From NCBI GenBank assembly GCA_937975585.1, contig CALJUC010000236.1, positions 1 through 35,391 of the forward strand: a DNA stretch of 35,391 bases, given 5' to 3'. Shown here piece after piece: positions 6,037-14,620 of this stretch. The position numbers and the translations under genes are program-made. Numbering within the stretch: position 1 is the first letter of the stretch; every line of letters starts with the position of its first letter. The stretch is from an uncultured Moraxella sp. GTDB lineage: Bacteria; Pseudomonadota; Gammaproteobacteria; Pseudomonadales; Moraxellaceae. The notes below the pieces were generated by a model that saw only the letters and a list, made by a program, of their open reading frames with translations, made no database searches and was not told the DNA's origin.

Positions 6037-8103
6037 TTACAATTGTAACTCACTGATATCAGCCACTGACAAGAACAAATTACGCACTTGCTGTAGCAAT
6101 GCCAAGCGGTTATTTTTCAGGTTGGCATCATCGGCATTGACCATGACATGCTCAAAGAAATCATCCAATGGTTGTTGTAATGCAGCCAAAGTGGTTAAGA
6201 TTTGCGCATAATTGGCAGTTTGCTGTAACGGTGCTACGGTTTGCTGCGCATGTGTTACAGCTTGATAAAGTTCTTTTTCCGCATGCTCTTGCAAATAGGC
6301 GGTTTCCACTTGTTTCGCCACTTCACCCTCGGCTTTGGCCAAAATATTGGCAACGCGCTTATTGGCTTCGGCCAGTTGTTTGGCTTGCGGCAAATCACGG
6401 AAAGTCTGCACAGCTTTTATACGTTGGTCAAAGTCTAGTGGCACGGCTGGTTGCATCTTTTGTACTGCCAAAATGGTATCGACGCTCACGCCTTGGTCTT
6501 CGTACATGGCACGATAGCGCGAGTTAATAAACTCCATCACCGACTTAAAGGTCTTGGGTAAATCAGCGATTTTGCCAACATAACCCAATAGCGCTTGCTC
6601 AAGTAGCACCACCAAATTTAGCGGTAGTTGCTTTTCGATTAAGATACGCAATACACCAATCGCAGCACGGCGTAAGCTAAATGGGTCTTTTGAACCGGTT
6701 GGTGCTTGGTCAATACCAAAAATACCGACTAAGGTGTCAAGACGGTCAGCCAATGCCAAGGCAGTACCCACAGGCGTGGCAGGCAATTTATCACCACTAA
6801 ATTTTGGTAAATACTGTTCTTCAATGGCGTCAGCAACGGCTTGCGGCTCGTTATTCAGACGCGCATAGTAAGTACCGGCAATCCCTTGCAACTCTGGGAA
6901 TTCACCGACTAAGGTACTGGCCAAGTCCGCTTTTGATAACAACGCCGCGCGCGTGGTTGCTTCTACATCACCCTCACTAACACTGGCGATGAATGCCGCA
7001 AGCTTGGCGATGCGCTCAGACTTGTCCCAAATCGTACCCAATTGATCTTGGAATACGCGGGTTTTTAGGTTTTCGGTCAACGCAAACAATGGCTGTTTTT
7101 GGTCTTGTAAGAAGAAAAATTCCGCATCAGCCAAGCGTGGACGTACCACTTTTTCATTACCCGAAATAACTTGGGCTTTATCTTTACTATCGATGTTACT
7201 GATAAAGATAAAATACGGCTGCAACTTGCCTGCGTCATCCGTCAAACAAAAATACTTTTGGTCAGCTTGCATGGTGCTGATTAAGGCTTCTTGTGGTACT
7301 TGCAAGAAACGCTCTTCAAAGCTTGCGCGTAATGCAACCGGATAATCGACCAATGCCGTTACTTCATCAAGCAAGGCTTGCGGTACAATCGCTTTGGCAC
7401 CCACCTCGTCTGCCAATTTTTGTACTTGCTCACTAATGGCTTGTTGGCGTTTGTCAAAATCAGCCACGACAAAACGCTCTGCTAGTAAGCTTTCATAATC
7501 ATTGGCGTGATTAATCATGGTAAAGTCAGGCGCGTGGAAGCGATGACCACGGGTTTGACGACTGGTGGTATGTCCTTGGATGGTTGCCGGAATCACCGCG
7601 TCATCGGCCATCAATACCACCCATTGCACAGGACGGACAAATTCGTCACGGCTTGCGCCACTGCGCATCCGTTTGGCGATTGGCAAATCATCTAGTGCTT
7701 GTTGGAAAATCGTTGGCAATAATTCACTGGTCGTTTGACCTTTTACCGTTAAGTTATAGCCGATATAATCGCCTTTATCGGTACTGATGGTAATTAAATC
7801 ATCTTTGCCAATACCCAAACCTTGGGTAAAGCCAAGACCGGCTTTGGTTAAGTTACCCTCTGCGTCATACGCGCCTTTTACCGCAGGGCCGCGTTTTTGT
7901 TCGGTACGGTCGGGTTGTTTATCGCTGATGCCTTGAATTTGAATCGCTAAACGGCGCGGTGCTGCGTAACTTTTTAGGCTGTCATGGCTAATGTTAGCGT
8001 TGTCTAACGCCGTTGTGACGTTGTCAGTTAGGGCATCGCGTAATGTCTTTAAGTTCTTTGGTGGCAGTTCTTCAGTGCCAAGTTCAAATAAAATGGTGGT
8101 CAT
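6037..8103 (-). CDS. glyS: Glycine--tRNA ligase beta subunit
   Basis: Beta subunit of the bacterial alpha2beta2 glycyl-tRNA synthetase; it binds tRNA and carries the anticodon-recognition region. The frame is open from a TTG at 8115, but I start at ATG 8101-8103 because GAGA lies at good spacing before it and the protein then begins MTTILFELGTEELPP, the usual family start (688 residues, normal length). Other family stretches include RSGASRDEFVRPVQW and SKDPFSLRRAAIGVLRI. The C-terminal part is the helical DALR-type anticodon domain. Co-transcribed with glyQ, 60 bases downstream of its stop. Confidence 0.97.
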   Translation of the reverse strand: MTTILFELGTEELPPKNLKTLRDALTDNVTTALDNANISHDSLKSYAAPRRLAIQIQGISDKQPDRTEQKRGPAVKGAYDAEGNLTKAGLGFTQGLGIGKDDLITISTDKGDYIGYNLTVKGQTTSELLPTIFQQALDDLPIAKRMRSGASRDEFVRPVQWVVLMADDAVIPATIQGHTTSRQTRGHRFHAPDFTMINHANDYESLLAERFVVADFDKRQQAISEQVQKLADEVGAKAIVPQALLDEVTALVDYPVALRASFEERFLQVPQEALISTMQADQKYFCLTDDAGKLQPYFIFISNIDSKDKAQVISGNEKVVRPRLADAEFFFLQDQKQPLFALTENLKTRVFQDQLGTIWDKSERIAKLAAFIASVSEGDVEATTRAALLSKADLASTLVGEFPELQGIAGTYYARLNNEPQAVADAIEEQYLPKFSGDKLPATPVGTALALADRLDTLVGIFGIDQAPTGSKDPFSLRRAAIGVLRILIEKQLPLNLVVLLEQALLGYVGKIADLPKTFKSVMEFINSRYRAMYEDQGVSVDTILAVQKMQPAVPLDFDQRIKAVQTFRDLPQAKQLAEANKRVANILAKAEGEVAKQVETAYLQEHAEKELYQAVTHAQQTVAPLQQTANYAQILTTLAALQQPLDDFFEHVMVNADDANLKNNRLALLQQVRNLFLSVADISELQL

Positions 8104-8163
8104 GGTCATTCTCAATCTTTGGTATCTAGTAGTATGTTCGGTTGGCTTATTGACTTAACTTAC

Positions 8164-9123
8164 TTATTGGCTCGCTTGGCTTGCTGCCTGAGTATCGTCA
8201 GTCTTAGGCAAATATTTTTCTAACGCAGCGGCTTTATGGTCATCATCTGCCAATGGGAAACCGAACTGCGCGCGCGCTTCGACATAGCATTGTGCCACTT
8301 TACGCGCCAAGGTACGCACACGTAAGATAAAGCGTTGACGCTCAGTCACCGAAATCGCGCCACGCGCATCGAGTAAGTTAAAGGTATGTGATGCTTTTAA
8401 TACCATTTCGTAGGCTGGCAATGGCAGATTTAACCCAACCAGCTTATCGGCTTGCTGCTCATAAAAATCAAACAACTCAAACATCTTTGGCACATCGGCG
8501 TGTTCAAAGTTATAAGTCGATTGCTCTACTTCGTTTTGGTGGAACACATCGCCATAAGTCACCCGACCAAACTCACCATCGGTCCATACCAAGTCATACA
8601 CGCTATCAACGCCTTGGATATACATGGCAAGTCGCTCAAGACCATAGGTGATTTCACCCGTCACTGGGAAACACTCAATACCGCCAACTTGTTGGAAATA
8701 GGTAAATTGGGTGACTTCCATACCATTGAGCCACACTTCCCAGCCTAACCCCCAAGCCCCTAAGGTTGGTGATTCCCAGTTATCTTCGACAAAGCGCACA
8801 TCATGGGTCAAGGTATCAATACCAATGGCTTTTAATGAGCCCAAATATAATTCTTGGATATCCGGTGGATTTGGTTTTAACACAACCTGAAACTGATAGT
8901 AATGTTGTAAGCGGTTTGGGTTGTCACCATAGCGACCATCGGTCGGACGACGCGAGGGTTGGACATAGGCCGCGTGCCAACGCTCTGGACCTAACGCACG
9001 TAAAAAAGTCGCTGTATGAAACGTACCTGCGCCCATTTCCATATCATAAGGTTGTAGTACCACACAGCCCTTATCCGCCCAATAGCTTTGTAAAGTTAAA
9101 ATCAGTTGTTGAAAAGTCATCAT
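8164..9123 (-). CDS. glyQ: Glycine--tRNA ligase alpha subunit
   Basis: Catalytic subunit of the tetrameric glycyl-tRNA synthetase. Starting at 9123 it has 319 residues, close to the usual ~300. Class II synthetase segments are clear: FLRALGPERWHAAYVQPSRR, GRYGDNPNRLQHYYQFQV and ECFPVTGEITYGLERLA. The frame is open to an ATG at 9171, but a near-consensus promoter (9137-9164) lies inside that extension, so translation must start at the paired ATGs 9123/9120. The C-terminal ~20 residues are a Gln/Ala/Ser-rich tail of no obvious role. Confidence 0.96.
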   Translation of the reverse strand: MMTFQQLILTLQSYWADKGCVVLQPYDMEMGAGTFHTATFLRALGPERWHAAYVQPSRRPTDGRYGDNPNRLQHYYQFQVVLKPNPPDIQELYLGSLKAIGIDTLTHDVRFVEDNWESPTLGAWGLGWEVWLNGMEVTQFTYFQQVGGIECFPVTGEITYGLERLAMYIQGVDSVYDLVWTDGEFGRVTYGDVFHQNEVEQSTYNFEHADVPKMFELFDFYEQQADKLVGLNLPLPAYEMVLKASHTFNLLDARGAISVTERQRFILRVRTLARKVAQCYVEARAQFGFPLADDDHKAAALEKYLPKTDDTQAASQASQ

Positions 9124-9136
9124 CCGCAAATACCCT

Positions 9137-9164
9137 GTTATATTACTGTATGGTTGTGTGTCAA
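9137..9164 (-). promoter_or_regulatory. glyQS promoter
   Basis: On the minus strand TTGACA (9159-9164, perfect), a 16 base spacer and TATAAC (9137-9142). The predicted start near 9130 lies only about seven bases before the first glyQ ATG, so the mRNA would be almost leaderless. No T-box or other riboswitch fits in so short a leader. Confidence 0.75.
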
Positions 9165-9171
9165 GTCTCAT

Positions 9172-9568
9172 CCAAGTGGGTCAAACCACCTATCAAACTT
9201 GCTAAAATGGCCGTGATTATGATTGACCGCAGTTTAGCATTTTTTTAGCAGACTGACAAAAAATCCTATACGCATTAAAGTCAGAAGACCACTGATAATA
9301 CGGTCAATCTCTGCGTCAAATTTTTGTCAGAAAATTCCGTTAAGTTTAGCTTGTACTTATAGTAATGATTATAAAAATTAAGCTCAATAATTCAATTTAC
9401 TTTATTAAAATAAATTAATAGTAAATTTTTTAAAACGTCTAGTGGTGTCGTTTAGTGTTTGATAGTGGGTTTTATTTTGCCCCAAATAACGCGATAATAG
9501 TCATATGGATTGTTAGCCCCATATATTAATTTATTGATATTTAAGGTTTTTACCAAAAGGAGATAGTA
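9172..9568. other. Intergenic region between glyQ and a membrane-protein gene
   Basis: A/T-rich, no credible gene on either strand. It holds an inverted repeat at 9253-9330 (listed separately) and presumably the plus-strand promoter for the gene at 9569. I cannot choose one with confidence; a GATAAT near 9491 is a weak -10 candidate. Confidence 0.5.
9253..9330. repeat. Separated inverted repeat
   Basis: CTGACAAAAA (9253-9262) and TTTTTGTCAG (9321-9330) are perfect 10 bp complements 58 bases apart. It could be a pair of binding sites for one regulator or coincidence in A/T-rich DNA. Confidence 0.4.
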
Positions 9569-10045
9569 ATGCCAACCCCAAATATTGCGGTAAATTTATT
9601 GCTTGTTGGTGTGACCTCGACGCTGGCTAATGACTCAACAGCGTCAAATTGGCTGATGAGCTACGGTTGGTTAATTGGCTTGATTATTGTAGGCATGATA
9701 GGCTTGGCATTAACCAACTATCGATATTTACTTGGGTATTTTGCCTTGGGGATGGTGTATTGGTTAGGGGTCGAAGCCTTACATTGGCTTGTGGTAAATA
9801 TCATGCCGGATATGGGTATGACCAATAGTTATGTGATGGCCATTGGTATGTCATTGGTACCGATTTTGGGCTTATTGATTTGGCAACCAAAACAGTTGTT
9901 AATGAGAAAAACCACTCCGCAGCCATCTTCTCACTACACTCAACAGCTGCATCGCTTTGGCGCAGGTCATCGTCCGTTTGTGTTGGAAAAAGACACCGAT
10001 TTTAACCAACATTATATTCGTCATGCCTCTATTACAGATAAATAA
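9569..10045 (+). CDS. Hypothetical small membrane protein
   Basis: 158 residues with a very good AAGGAG ribosome-binding site. Likely membrane segments lie at about 29-49 (WLMSYGWLIGLIIVGMIGLA), 53-77 and 89-105. The first ~22 residues are hydrophobic with a TLAND sequence that could be a signal-peptide cleavage site or another helix. The last ~45 residues are hydrophilic, with many histidines and charged residues, and should be soluble. I recognise no family. It stands alone between two long non-coding stretches. Confidence 0.7.
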   Translation: MPTPNIAVNLLLVGVTSTLANDSTASNWLMSYGWLIGLIIVGMIGLALTNYRYLLGYFALGMVYWLGVEALHWLVVNIMPDMGMTNSYVMAIGMSLVPILGLLIWQPKQLLMRKTTPQPSSHYTQQLHRFGAGHRPFVLEKDTDFNQHYIRHASITDK

Positions 10046-10084
10046 TATCAGCTACTGATAAATAATCTTAGACACTATAAATCG

Positions 10085-10110
10085 TAACTTGAAATCATAA
10101 CTTGAAATCA
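10085..10110. repeat. 13 bp perfect tandem duplication
   Basis: TAACTTGAAATCA occurs twice head to tail (10085-10097 and 10098-10110). Two copies only; could be a replication-slippage scar or a doubled binding site. Confidence 0.85.
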
Positions 10111-10116
10111 CAATTT

Positions 10117-10170
10117 GCCCGTCATACCATCATAATAAAAATCATCGATAAGCCCACGGTATGATAGGGC
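10117..10170. other. Imperfect hairpin
   Basis: GCCC then CATACC (10117-10128) pairs with GGTATG then GGGC (10158-10170), with small bulges and a ~29 base loop. It lies downstream of the gene ending at 10045 and could protect that mRNA's 3' end; no T-run follows. Confidence 0.35.
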
Positions 10171-10444
10171 GCGCAGGGTATACACAAATCACACGCTTTA
10201 TTTACAATGCGATGCGAAACATTACTGTAAGTTGGCATTTAACCTCGTATAATATTGAGTGTTTCGTTGAGTTACTCTGAAGCGCTTAATTTTCCAAAAA
10301 TAAGCAACACGTTAATTAAAGGAAGTTGGCGATATCAGTCAAGCTCAGCGCTTACCATTAGTATGCTCAGTGAATAAGGGTATACTCAATGAATGAGCAA
10401 TTATAAAAATTTAAGATATGCGTGATATTTTGCGAGGAATGACC

Positions 10445-11494
10445 ATGTTTTCACAATTAACCCATTTAAAATCTGACCCATTAGACGTGCTATTATTTGC
10501 GGTGGGTTTGCGTTTAACCCAACTTGCCAAATCAAAAGACGAAAAGTTTACCCAGCTATTGGAAAATCGTGATTTTACGATTCAACTAGGTAGCGATGCG
10601 GAAAAAACTGCGCGTACTTACACCGTCAAAAATGGCGTATTTAGCCAACAAGCGGGGGAAGTAGAGAGCCCAACATTGACCATTAATTTTAAAGACTCAA
10701 TGACGGGTGTGAAGTTATTGACCAAAGGTGATGCCACCGCATTTATGAAAGGTATCCAAAGTGGCGACTTAAAAATGTCAGGTGACTACTCGCTTATCAT
10801 GTGGTTCAACCAAATCAGCAAATTTATCGTACCGAAAGTACCTGAACAGCTAAAACCTGTGGTAGAGCAAGTGAAACCATTGCTTGAAAAAGCGCTACCA
10901 ATGGCGCAAGGCTTGTTTAACAAAGTCATGTCAACGGTGGATGGGTCTTCAAGTGCCAAGCAAAGCAAGTACTTTAATGCTGACAATACTAAGTCAGATA
11001 AGGCTAAGACTGATGGCGATAGCAAAATTGACACGTTAAAAGCCAAAGCAACTGAACTGAAAGATGAATTGGTGGGTAAAGTTGACGAGTTAAAAACCGA
11101 AGCGACAGAAAAACTCGATGAAGTCAAAACCCAAGTTACTGAAAAATTAGCCGATGTCAAAGACCAAGCGGCAGAAACAGCGCAAGATGTGAAAGAACAA
11201 GTCGCTGAAAAGGTTGAAACGGTTAAGACTGACGTAGCAGACAAGGTAAGTTCTGCGACTGAGGAAGATAAAGCGGCTAAATCCAAAGCTGATGATAAAG
11301 CTCAACCTGAGCATGAAGATGAAATCATCGCAAGTAATGTACAAACCGATGCGGTAAAAAGCGATGACTCGCCGATTACCAACATCACAGTAACGCGTCA
11401 TGAACATGACGACAAAGCTGATACCAAATCAGAATCTGGCAAACCTGCTATCGTGGTTCAGGACAAAGACGGTAATGCTTACAAGAGCAAATAA
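10445..11494 (+). CDS. SCP2 sterol-binding domain protein with long charged helical tail
   Basis: 349 residues from ATG 10445, chosen because GAGGA sits six bases upstream; the frame itself is open from 10418. Residues 1 to about 130 form an SCP2 (sterol carrier protein 2) type lipid-binding domain, recognisable by the LTINFKDSMTGVKLLTKGDATAFM and GDLKMSGDYSLIMWF stretches. Residues about 185-290 are very rich in Lys, Glu, Asp, Ala, Thr and Val in a roughly 11-residue rhythm (KVDELKTEATEKLDEVK and similar), as in amphipathic helices of apolipoprotein-like or LEA-like proteins. The C-terminal ~60 residues are acidic and probably disordered. There is no signal peptide, so it is likely cytoplasmic. 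A role in lipid or membrane binding is inference; substrate unknown. Confidence 0.8.
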   Translation: MFSQLTHLKSDPLDVLLFAVGLRLTQLAKSKDEKFTQLLENRDFTIQLGSDAEKTARTYTVKNGVFSQQAGEVESPTLTINFKDSMTGVKLLTKGDATAFMKGIQSGDLKMSGDYSLIMWFNQISKFIVPKVPEQLKPVVEQVKPLLEKALPMAQGLFNKVMSTVDGSSSAKQSKYFNADNTKSDKAKTDGDSKIDTLKAKATELKDELVGKVDELKTEATEKLDEVKTQVTEKLADVKDQAAETAQDVKEQVAEKVETVKTDVADKVSSATEEDKAAKSKADDKAQPEHEDEIIASNVQTDAVKSDDSPITNITVTRHEHDDKADTKSESGKPAIVVQDKDGNAYKSK

Positions 11495-11523
11495 TCGTTG
11501 TTAAAACGATTTAGGTATTCATC

Positions 11524-11556
11524 AAAAACGTAGCTATCTCAGGCTACGTTTTTTTT
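11524..11556 (+). terminator. Intrinsic terminator
   Basis: AAAAACGTAGC (11524-11534) and GCTACGTTTTT (11543-11553) with an eight-base loop and a T-run to 11556, 30 bases after the SCP2-domain gene. Confidence 0.92.
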
Positions 11557-11682
11557 ATGCTTGTTTTTCACTTTCATATTTTTCAAAGCTTACCATTTTT
11601 TATTATCAGAATAAATTTAAGTCGTTGATTTTGCAGTTTTATGTGTTTCAGCCTGCATGGCATTTCCGATAAGGGTGATTTA

Positions 11683-11691
11683 TGCTATGAT
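11683..11691 (+). promoter_or_regulatory. Putative bioB promoter (extended -10)
   Basis: TGCTATGAT (TG at 11683-11684, TATGAT at 11686-11691) with a weak TTTCCG at -35 spacing. The leader before bioB would be about 40 bases. I looked for a BirA operator palindrome around it and did not find a convincing one. Confidence 0.45.
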
Positions 11692-11735
11692 GAGGCAACT
11701 ATTTGTTACAACTTCATTGATAATGGAATCTCGTC

Positions 11736-12818
11736 ATGGCAGACCTTTCACATACCCACTCAAATTCCGCCAGTTTAGCTGCCCAACCGGCTGTGGGTGC
11801 AACGACCCTACCACGTCCAAGTCGTGAACAAATTCAAGCTTGGTTTGATATGCCCTTGCTTGACTTATTAATGCAAGCACAAACCACCCTACGTCAATAC
11901 TTCCCTGCAAACACTGTTCAAGTCAGTACTTTATTATCGATTAAGACGGGTAACTGTCCAGAGGATTGTGGTTATTGCTCACAATCAGGCCACCACACCA
12001 CCGACTTACGGCCAGAAAAGAAAATTGCGGTTGAAAAAGCCATCGAAGAGGCAAAAAAAGCCAAAGAATCTGGCTCAAGTCGTTTTTGTATGGGCGCTGC
12101 GTGGAAACACCCACATGACCGCGATATGCCATACGTACTTGAATTGATTAAAGAAGTCAAAGCGCTTGGTCTAGAAACTTGTATGACCTTGGGTATGCTA
12201 AGTGGCAACCAAGCCCAACTATTGGCAGATGCCGGCCTTGACTACTACAATCATAACTTAGACACCTCACGCGAATACTATAATGAGATTGTGAGTACGC
12301 GTAGTTACGATGACCGTTTAAACACCCTTGACCATGTGCGCCAAGCGGGTATCAATATCTGTTCAGGTGGCATCATCGGTATGGGTGAAGGTCGTGAAGA
12401 CCGTATCAATCTATTGCACGAATTGGCCAATTTGCCAAAACCACCTGAGTCAATTCCTATCAATATGTTGGTTGCGATTGAGGGTACGCCAATTCACGAT
12501 AAACTCGATGGCACGCGTTTGCCTGTTCTTGAATGGATTCGCACGATTGCGGTAGCGCGCCTTGCCTGCCCAACCAGTTATGTGCGTATCGCTGCGGGTC
12601 GTGAAGGTCTAACCGATACTGAGCAAGCCATGTTATTTATGGCCGGTGCGAACTCATTCTTCTATGGTGATCGCTTGTTGACCACAGATAATGCCACCAC
12701 CAATCACGATGATAAGTTGATGGCAGACTTGGGTCTGATTGCTGAAAAAGCCGAGCCAAAGCAAATCCCTGTGACCAATGCCGTCAGTGGCCGTATTGGT
12801 AGCTTAGCGGTAGTATAA
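11736..12818 (+). CDS. bioB: Biotin synthase
   Basis: Radical-SAM enzyme that inserts sulfur into dethiobiotin, the last step of biotin synthesis. 360 residues. The radical-SAM [4Fe-4S] cysteines C74, C78 and C81 (CPEDCGYC) and the [2Fe-2S] ligands C118, C149, C209 and R284 are all present. Other family stretches are YYNHNLDTS and SYVRIAAGRE. The N-terminus is about 20 residues longer than that of E. coli BioB and is low in complexity (His/Ser/Ala-rich); GGA about eight bases upstream supports this start. bioF follows after 10 bases, clearly an operon. Confidence 0.98.
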   Translation: MADLSHTHSNSASLAAQPAVGATTLPRPSREQIQAWFDMPLLDLLMQAQTTLRQYFPANTVQVSTLLSIKTGNCPEDCGYCSQSGHHTTDLRPEKKIAVEKAIEEAKKAKESGSSRFCMGAAWKHPHDRDMPYVLELIKEVKALGLETCMTLGMLSGNQAQLLADAGLDYYNHNLDTSREYYNEIVSTRSYDDRLNTLDHVRQAGINICSGGIIGMGEGREDRINLLHELANLPKPPESIPINMLVAIEGTPIHDKLDGTRLPVLEWIRTIAVARLACPTSYVRIAAGREGLTDTEQAMLFMAGANSFFYGDRLLTTDNATTNHDDKLMADLGLIAEKAEPKQIPVTNAVSGRIGSLAVV

Positions 12819-12828
12819 GCCTCACTCT

Positions 12829-13989
12829 ATGCTCAATCACTTTAACTTAGCCAAACAGCTTGCCGAGCAAGGTGAACAAGGCCGTTACCGCTCACTGACC
12901 CATGTCAGCCAAGGCGTAACCCCGACCCTAACGGTTGACGGTAATACTTATCTGAACTTTGCCAGTAACGATTATCTCGGGCTGGCAAGTCATCCCGCTG
13001 TGGTACAAAGCTTGGCTGATGCGACACGTGAGCTGGGACAAGTTGGTAGCGGTGCATCACATCTGATTACAGGTCATCACATTTGGCACGATGAGCTAGC
13101 TACGACCTTAGCCGTAGCCAGTGGCTATGAGCGAGCATTGACCTTTAGCACCGGCTATATGGCCAATGTCGGCGTGATTCAGGCACTGTGTAATAAAGAT
13201 ACGGCTATCTTCAGTGACAAGCTCAATCACGCATCGATTATTGATGGCGCGATTTTGAGCCGTGCACAAGTAGTGCGCTTTAATCATCGCGATTATGTCG
13301 GTCTTGAGCAGCGCTTACAAGCCAGTGGCGCCAAGCAAAAACTCATCGTCACTGACCATATCTTTAGTATGGATGGTACGTTGGCGGATTTGGCGATATT
13401 ACAGGATTTGGCTCAGCGTTATGACTGTGCCTTGATGGTGGATGATGCGCATGGCTTTGGTCTACCGTATCAGGCATATCAAGCAACTTCCGCAGCTATC
13501 CCAAAAGCTGATATCTATATCGGCACATTAGGCAAAGCAATTGGCACCAGTGGCGCCTTTGTGGCTGGTAGTCATGCGTTGATTGATTATCTGATTAACT
13601 TTGCCCGCTCATATATCTACACCACAGCCACGCCACCTGCCTTGGCAAAAGCCACGCAAACGGCCGTCCAAGTAGCGATAGCTGATACTAAGCGCCATCA
13701 GCAATTACTTGCCAATATCCAACAGCTAACGCAAGGCTTAAGTCACCAAGGCTGGCAAGTCGGCATTGATGATAAAGTGCCTAACACGGCAATTATCCCT
13801 GTGATGATTGGTGATAATGACAAAGCGGTTTATTTATCGCAGCAACTTAAACAACAAGGTATGTGGGTATCTGCGATTCGACCGCCAACCGTACCCGTGG
13901 GTACCGCGCGATTACGCTTTTGTGTTAGCGCCGCGCACAGTTCACAGCAGATTGCGGATTTACTTCAAGTAATGCAACGCCTACAATAA
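12829..13989 (+). CDS. bioF: 8-amino-7-oxononanoate synthase
   Basis: PLP-dependent enzyme that condenses pimeloyl-thioester with alanine in biotin synthesis. 386 residues, normal length. The cofactor lysine is K236 (TLGKAIGTSGAF), the Asp and His that hold PLP are D205 and H208 (VDDAHGFG), and H134 stacks on the ring. It follows bioB by 10 bases. The other biotin genes (bioA, bioC, bioD) are not in this window, so the pathway is split over the genome as in many relatives. The stop codon is followed by GGGCTTTTTTT without an evident stem. Confidence 0.97.
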   Translation: MLNHFNLAKQLAEQGEQGRYRSLTHVSQGVTPTLTVDGNTYLNFASNDYLGLASHPAVVQSLADATRELGQVGSGASHLITGHHIWHDELATTLAVASGYERALTFSTGYMANVGVIQALCNKDTAIFSDKLNHASIIDGAILSRAQVVRFNHRDYVGLEQRLQASGAKQKLIVTDHIFSMDGTLADLAILQDLAQRYDCALMVDDAHGFGLPYQAYQATSAAIPKADIYIGTLGKAIGTSGAFVAGSHALIDYLINFARSYIYTTATPPALAKATQTAVQVAIADTKRHQQLLANIQQLTQGLSHQGWQVGIDDKVPNTAIIPVMIGDNDKAVYLSQQLKQQGMWVSAIRPPTVPVGTARLRFCVSAAHSSQQIADLLQVMQRLQ

Positions 13990-14018
13990 CGATGTGGGCT
14001 TTTTTTACCCTTTATAAT

Positions 14019-14121
14019 ATAGTCACATAAATTCACTTTAAGACAAGGAAAACGAGTGCAGCTAATACAAGTAGTACAGCAAAGGAGTTTGACGTAGTAT
14101 TAAAGTGAATTTAAAAGACTA
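14019..14121. repeat. Palindromic dispersed repeat, copy 1
   Basis: About 103 bases with terminal ATAGTC (14019-14024) and GACTA (14117-14121). Inside lies a perfect 14 bp inverted repeat, TAAATTCACTTTAA (14028-14041) and TTAAAGTGAATTTA (14100-14113). Copy 2 is at 22993-23096, same length and about 87% identical by hand count. No coding capacity. The size, terminal inverted repeats and lack of a gene fit a MITE-like or REP-like element. Target-site duplications are not clear. It ends 27 bases before the hemJ start and carries TTGACG with TAAAAG at 17 base spacing, a possible promoter for hemJ. Confidence 0.8.
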
Positions 14122-14148
14122 GATATTGTGCAACTCATGGGGATAGGA

Positions 14149-14586
14149 ATGGGCGAGTATTTTTTGTGGTTTAAAGCATGGCACGTGATTAGCGTGATTT
14201 GTTGGTTTGCGGGGTTGTTTTATTTGCCGCGCTTGTTCGTGTATCACGCCATGAGCGAGGACAAACTCAGCCATGAGCGCTTTGAGGTGATGGAGCGTAA
14301 GCTATATCGCGGTATCATGAATCCCGCCATGATTGCGACTTGGGTATTTGGTCTATTGATGCTAATGCCGAATTGGGCAGCGTATAAAACCCAAGGTTGG
14401 CTACATATCAAATTAGCGTTGGTAGTTTTATTGACGATTTATCATTTCTGTTGTGGTTACTATCGCAAGAAATTGATTAACAATGCACATTACAAAAACC
14501 ATGTATTTTGGCGTTGGTTTAACGAAGCGCCGACGATTGCCTTGGTCATTGTCGTGTGCTTGGTGATTGTCAAACCGCAATTTTAA
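14149..14586 (+). CDS. hemJ: HemJ-type protoporphyrinogen IX oxidase
   Basis: Integral membrane protein (about 145 residues, four likely helices) of the HemJ/UPF0093 family, which oxidises protoporphyrinogen IX to protoporphyrin IX in heme synthesis. The N-terminal WFKAWHVISVICWFAGLFYLPRLFVYH stretch, with its conserved His and Arg, is diagnostic. I start at ATG 14149 with GGGGA just upstream; GTG 14128 and ATG 14137 are in frame and also possible. HemJ is the usual enzyme for this step in Acinetobacter and its relatives. It stands alone, directly downstream of a palindromic repeat and convergent with the potassium transporter gene. Confidence 0.9.
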   Translation: MGEYFLWFKAWHVISVICWFAGLFYLPRLFVYHAMSEDKLSHERFEVMERKLYRGIMNPAMIATWVFGLLMLMPNWAAYKTQGWLHIKLALVVLLTIYHFCCGYYRKKLINNAHYKNHVFWRWFNEAPTIALVIVVCLVIVKPQF

Positions 14587-14620
14587 TACTTTACTTTAAA
14601 ATCTGAATCAAGTCCAAGCT

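Larger units (their letters stand above)
10046..10444. other. Intergenic region before the SCP2-domain gene
   Basis: No gene seen. It contains GATAAATAAT twice (10037-10046, overlapping the preceding stop codon, and 10057-10066), a 13 bp tandem duplication (10085-10110), an imperfect hairpin (10117-10170) and a small T/A-rich stretch that should hold the promoter of the gene at 10445. No near-consensus promoter could be picked with certainty. Confidence 0.5.

Noticed and set aside
10786..11407. Long open frames on the minus strand within the SCP2-domain gene
   Set aside because: They are made of Ser/Thr/Phe/Val-rich sequence antisense to the Lys/Glu-rich helical tail, with no ribosome-binding site.
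11691..11735. A BirA (biotin repressor) operator before bioB
   Set aside because: TTGTTACAAC near 11702 resembles half of a BirA site, but the second half at the right spacing is missing.
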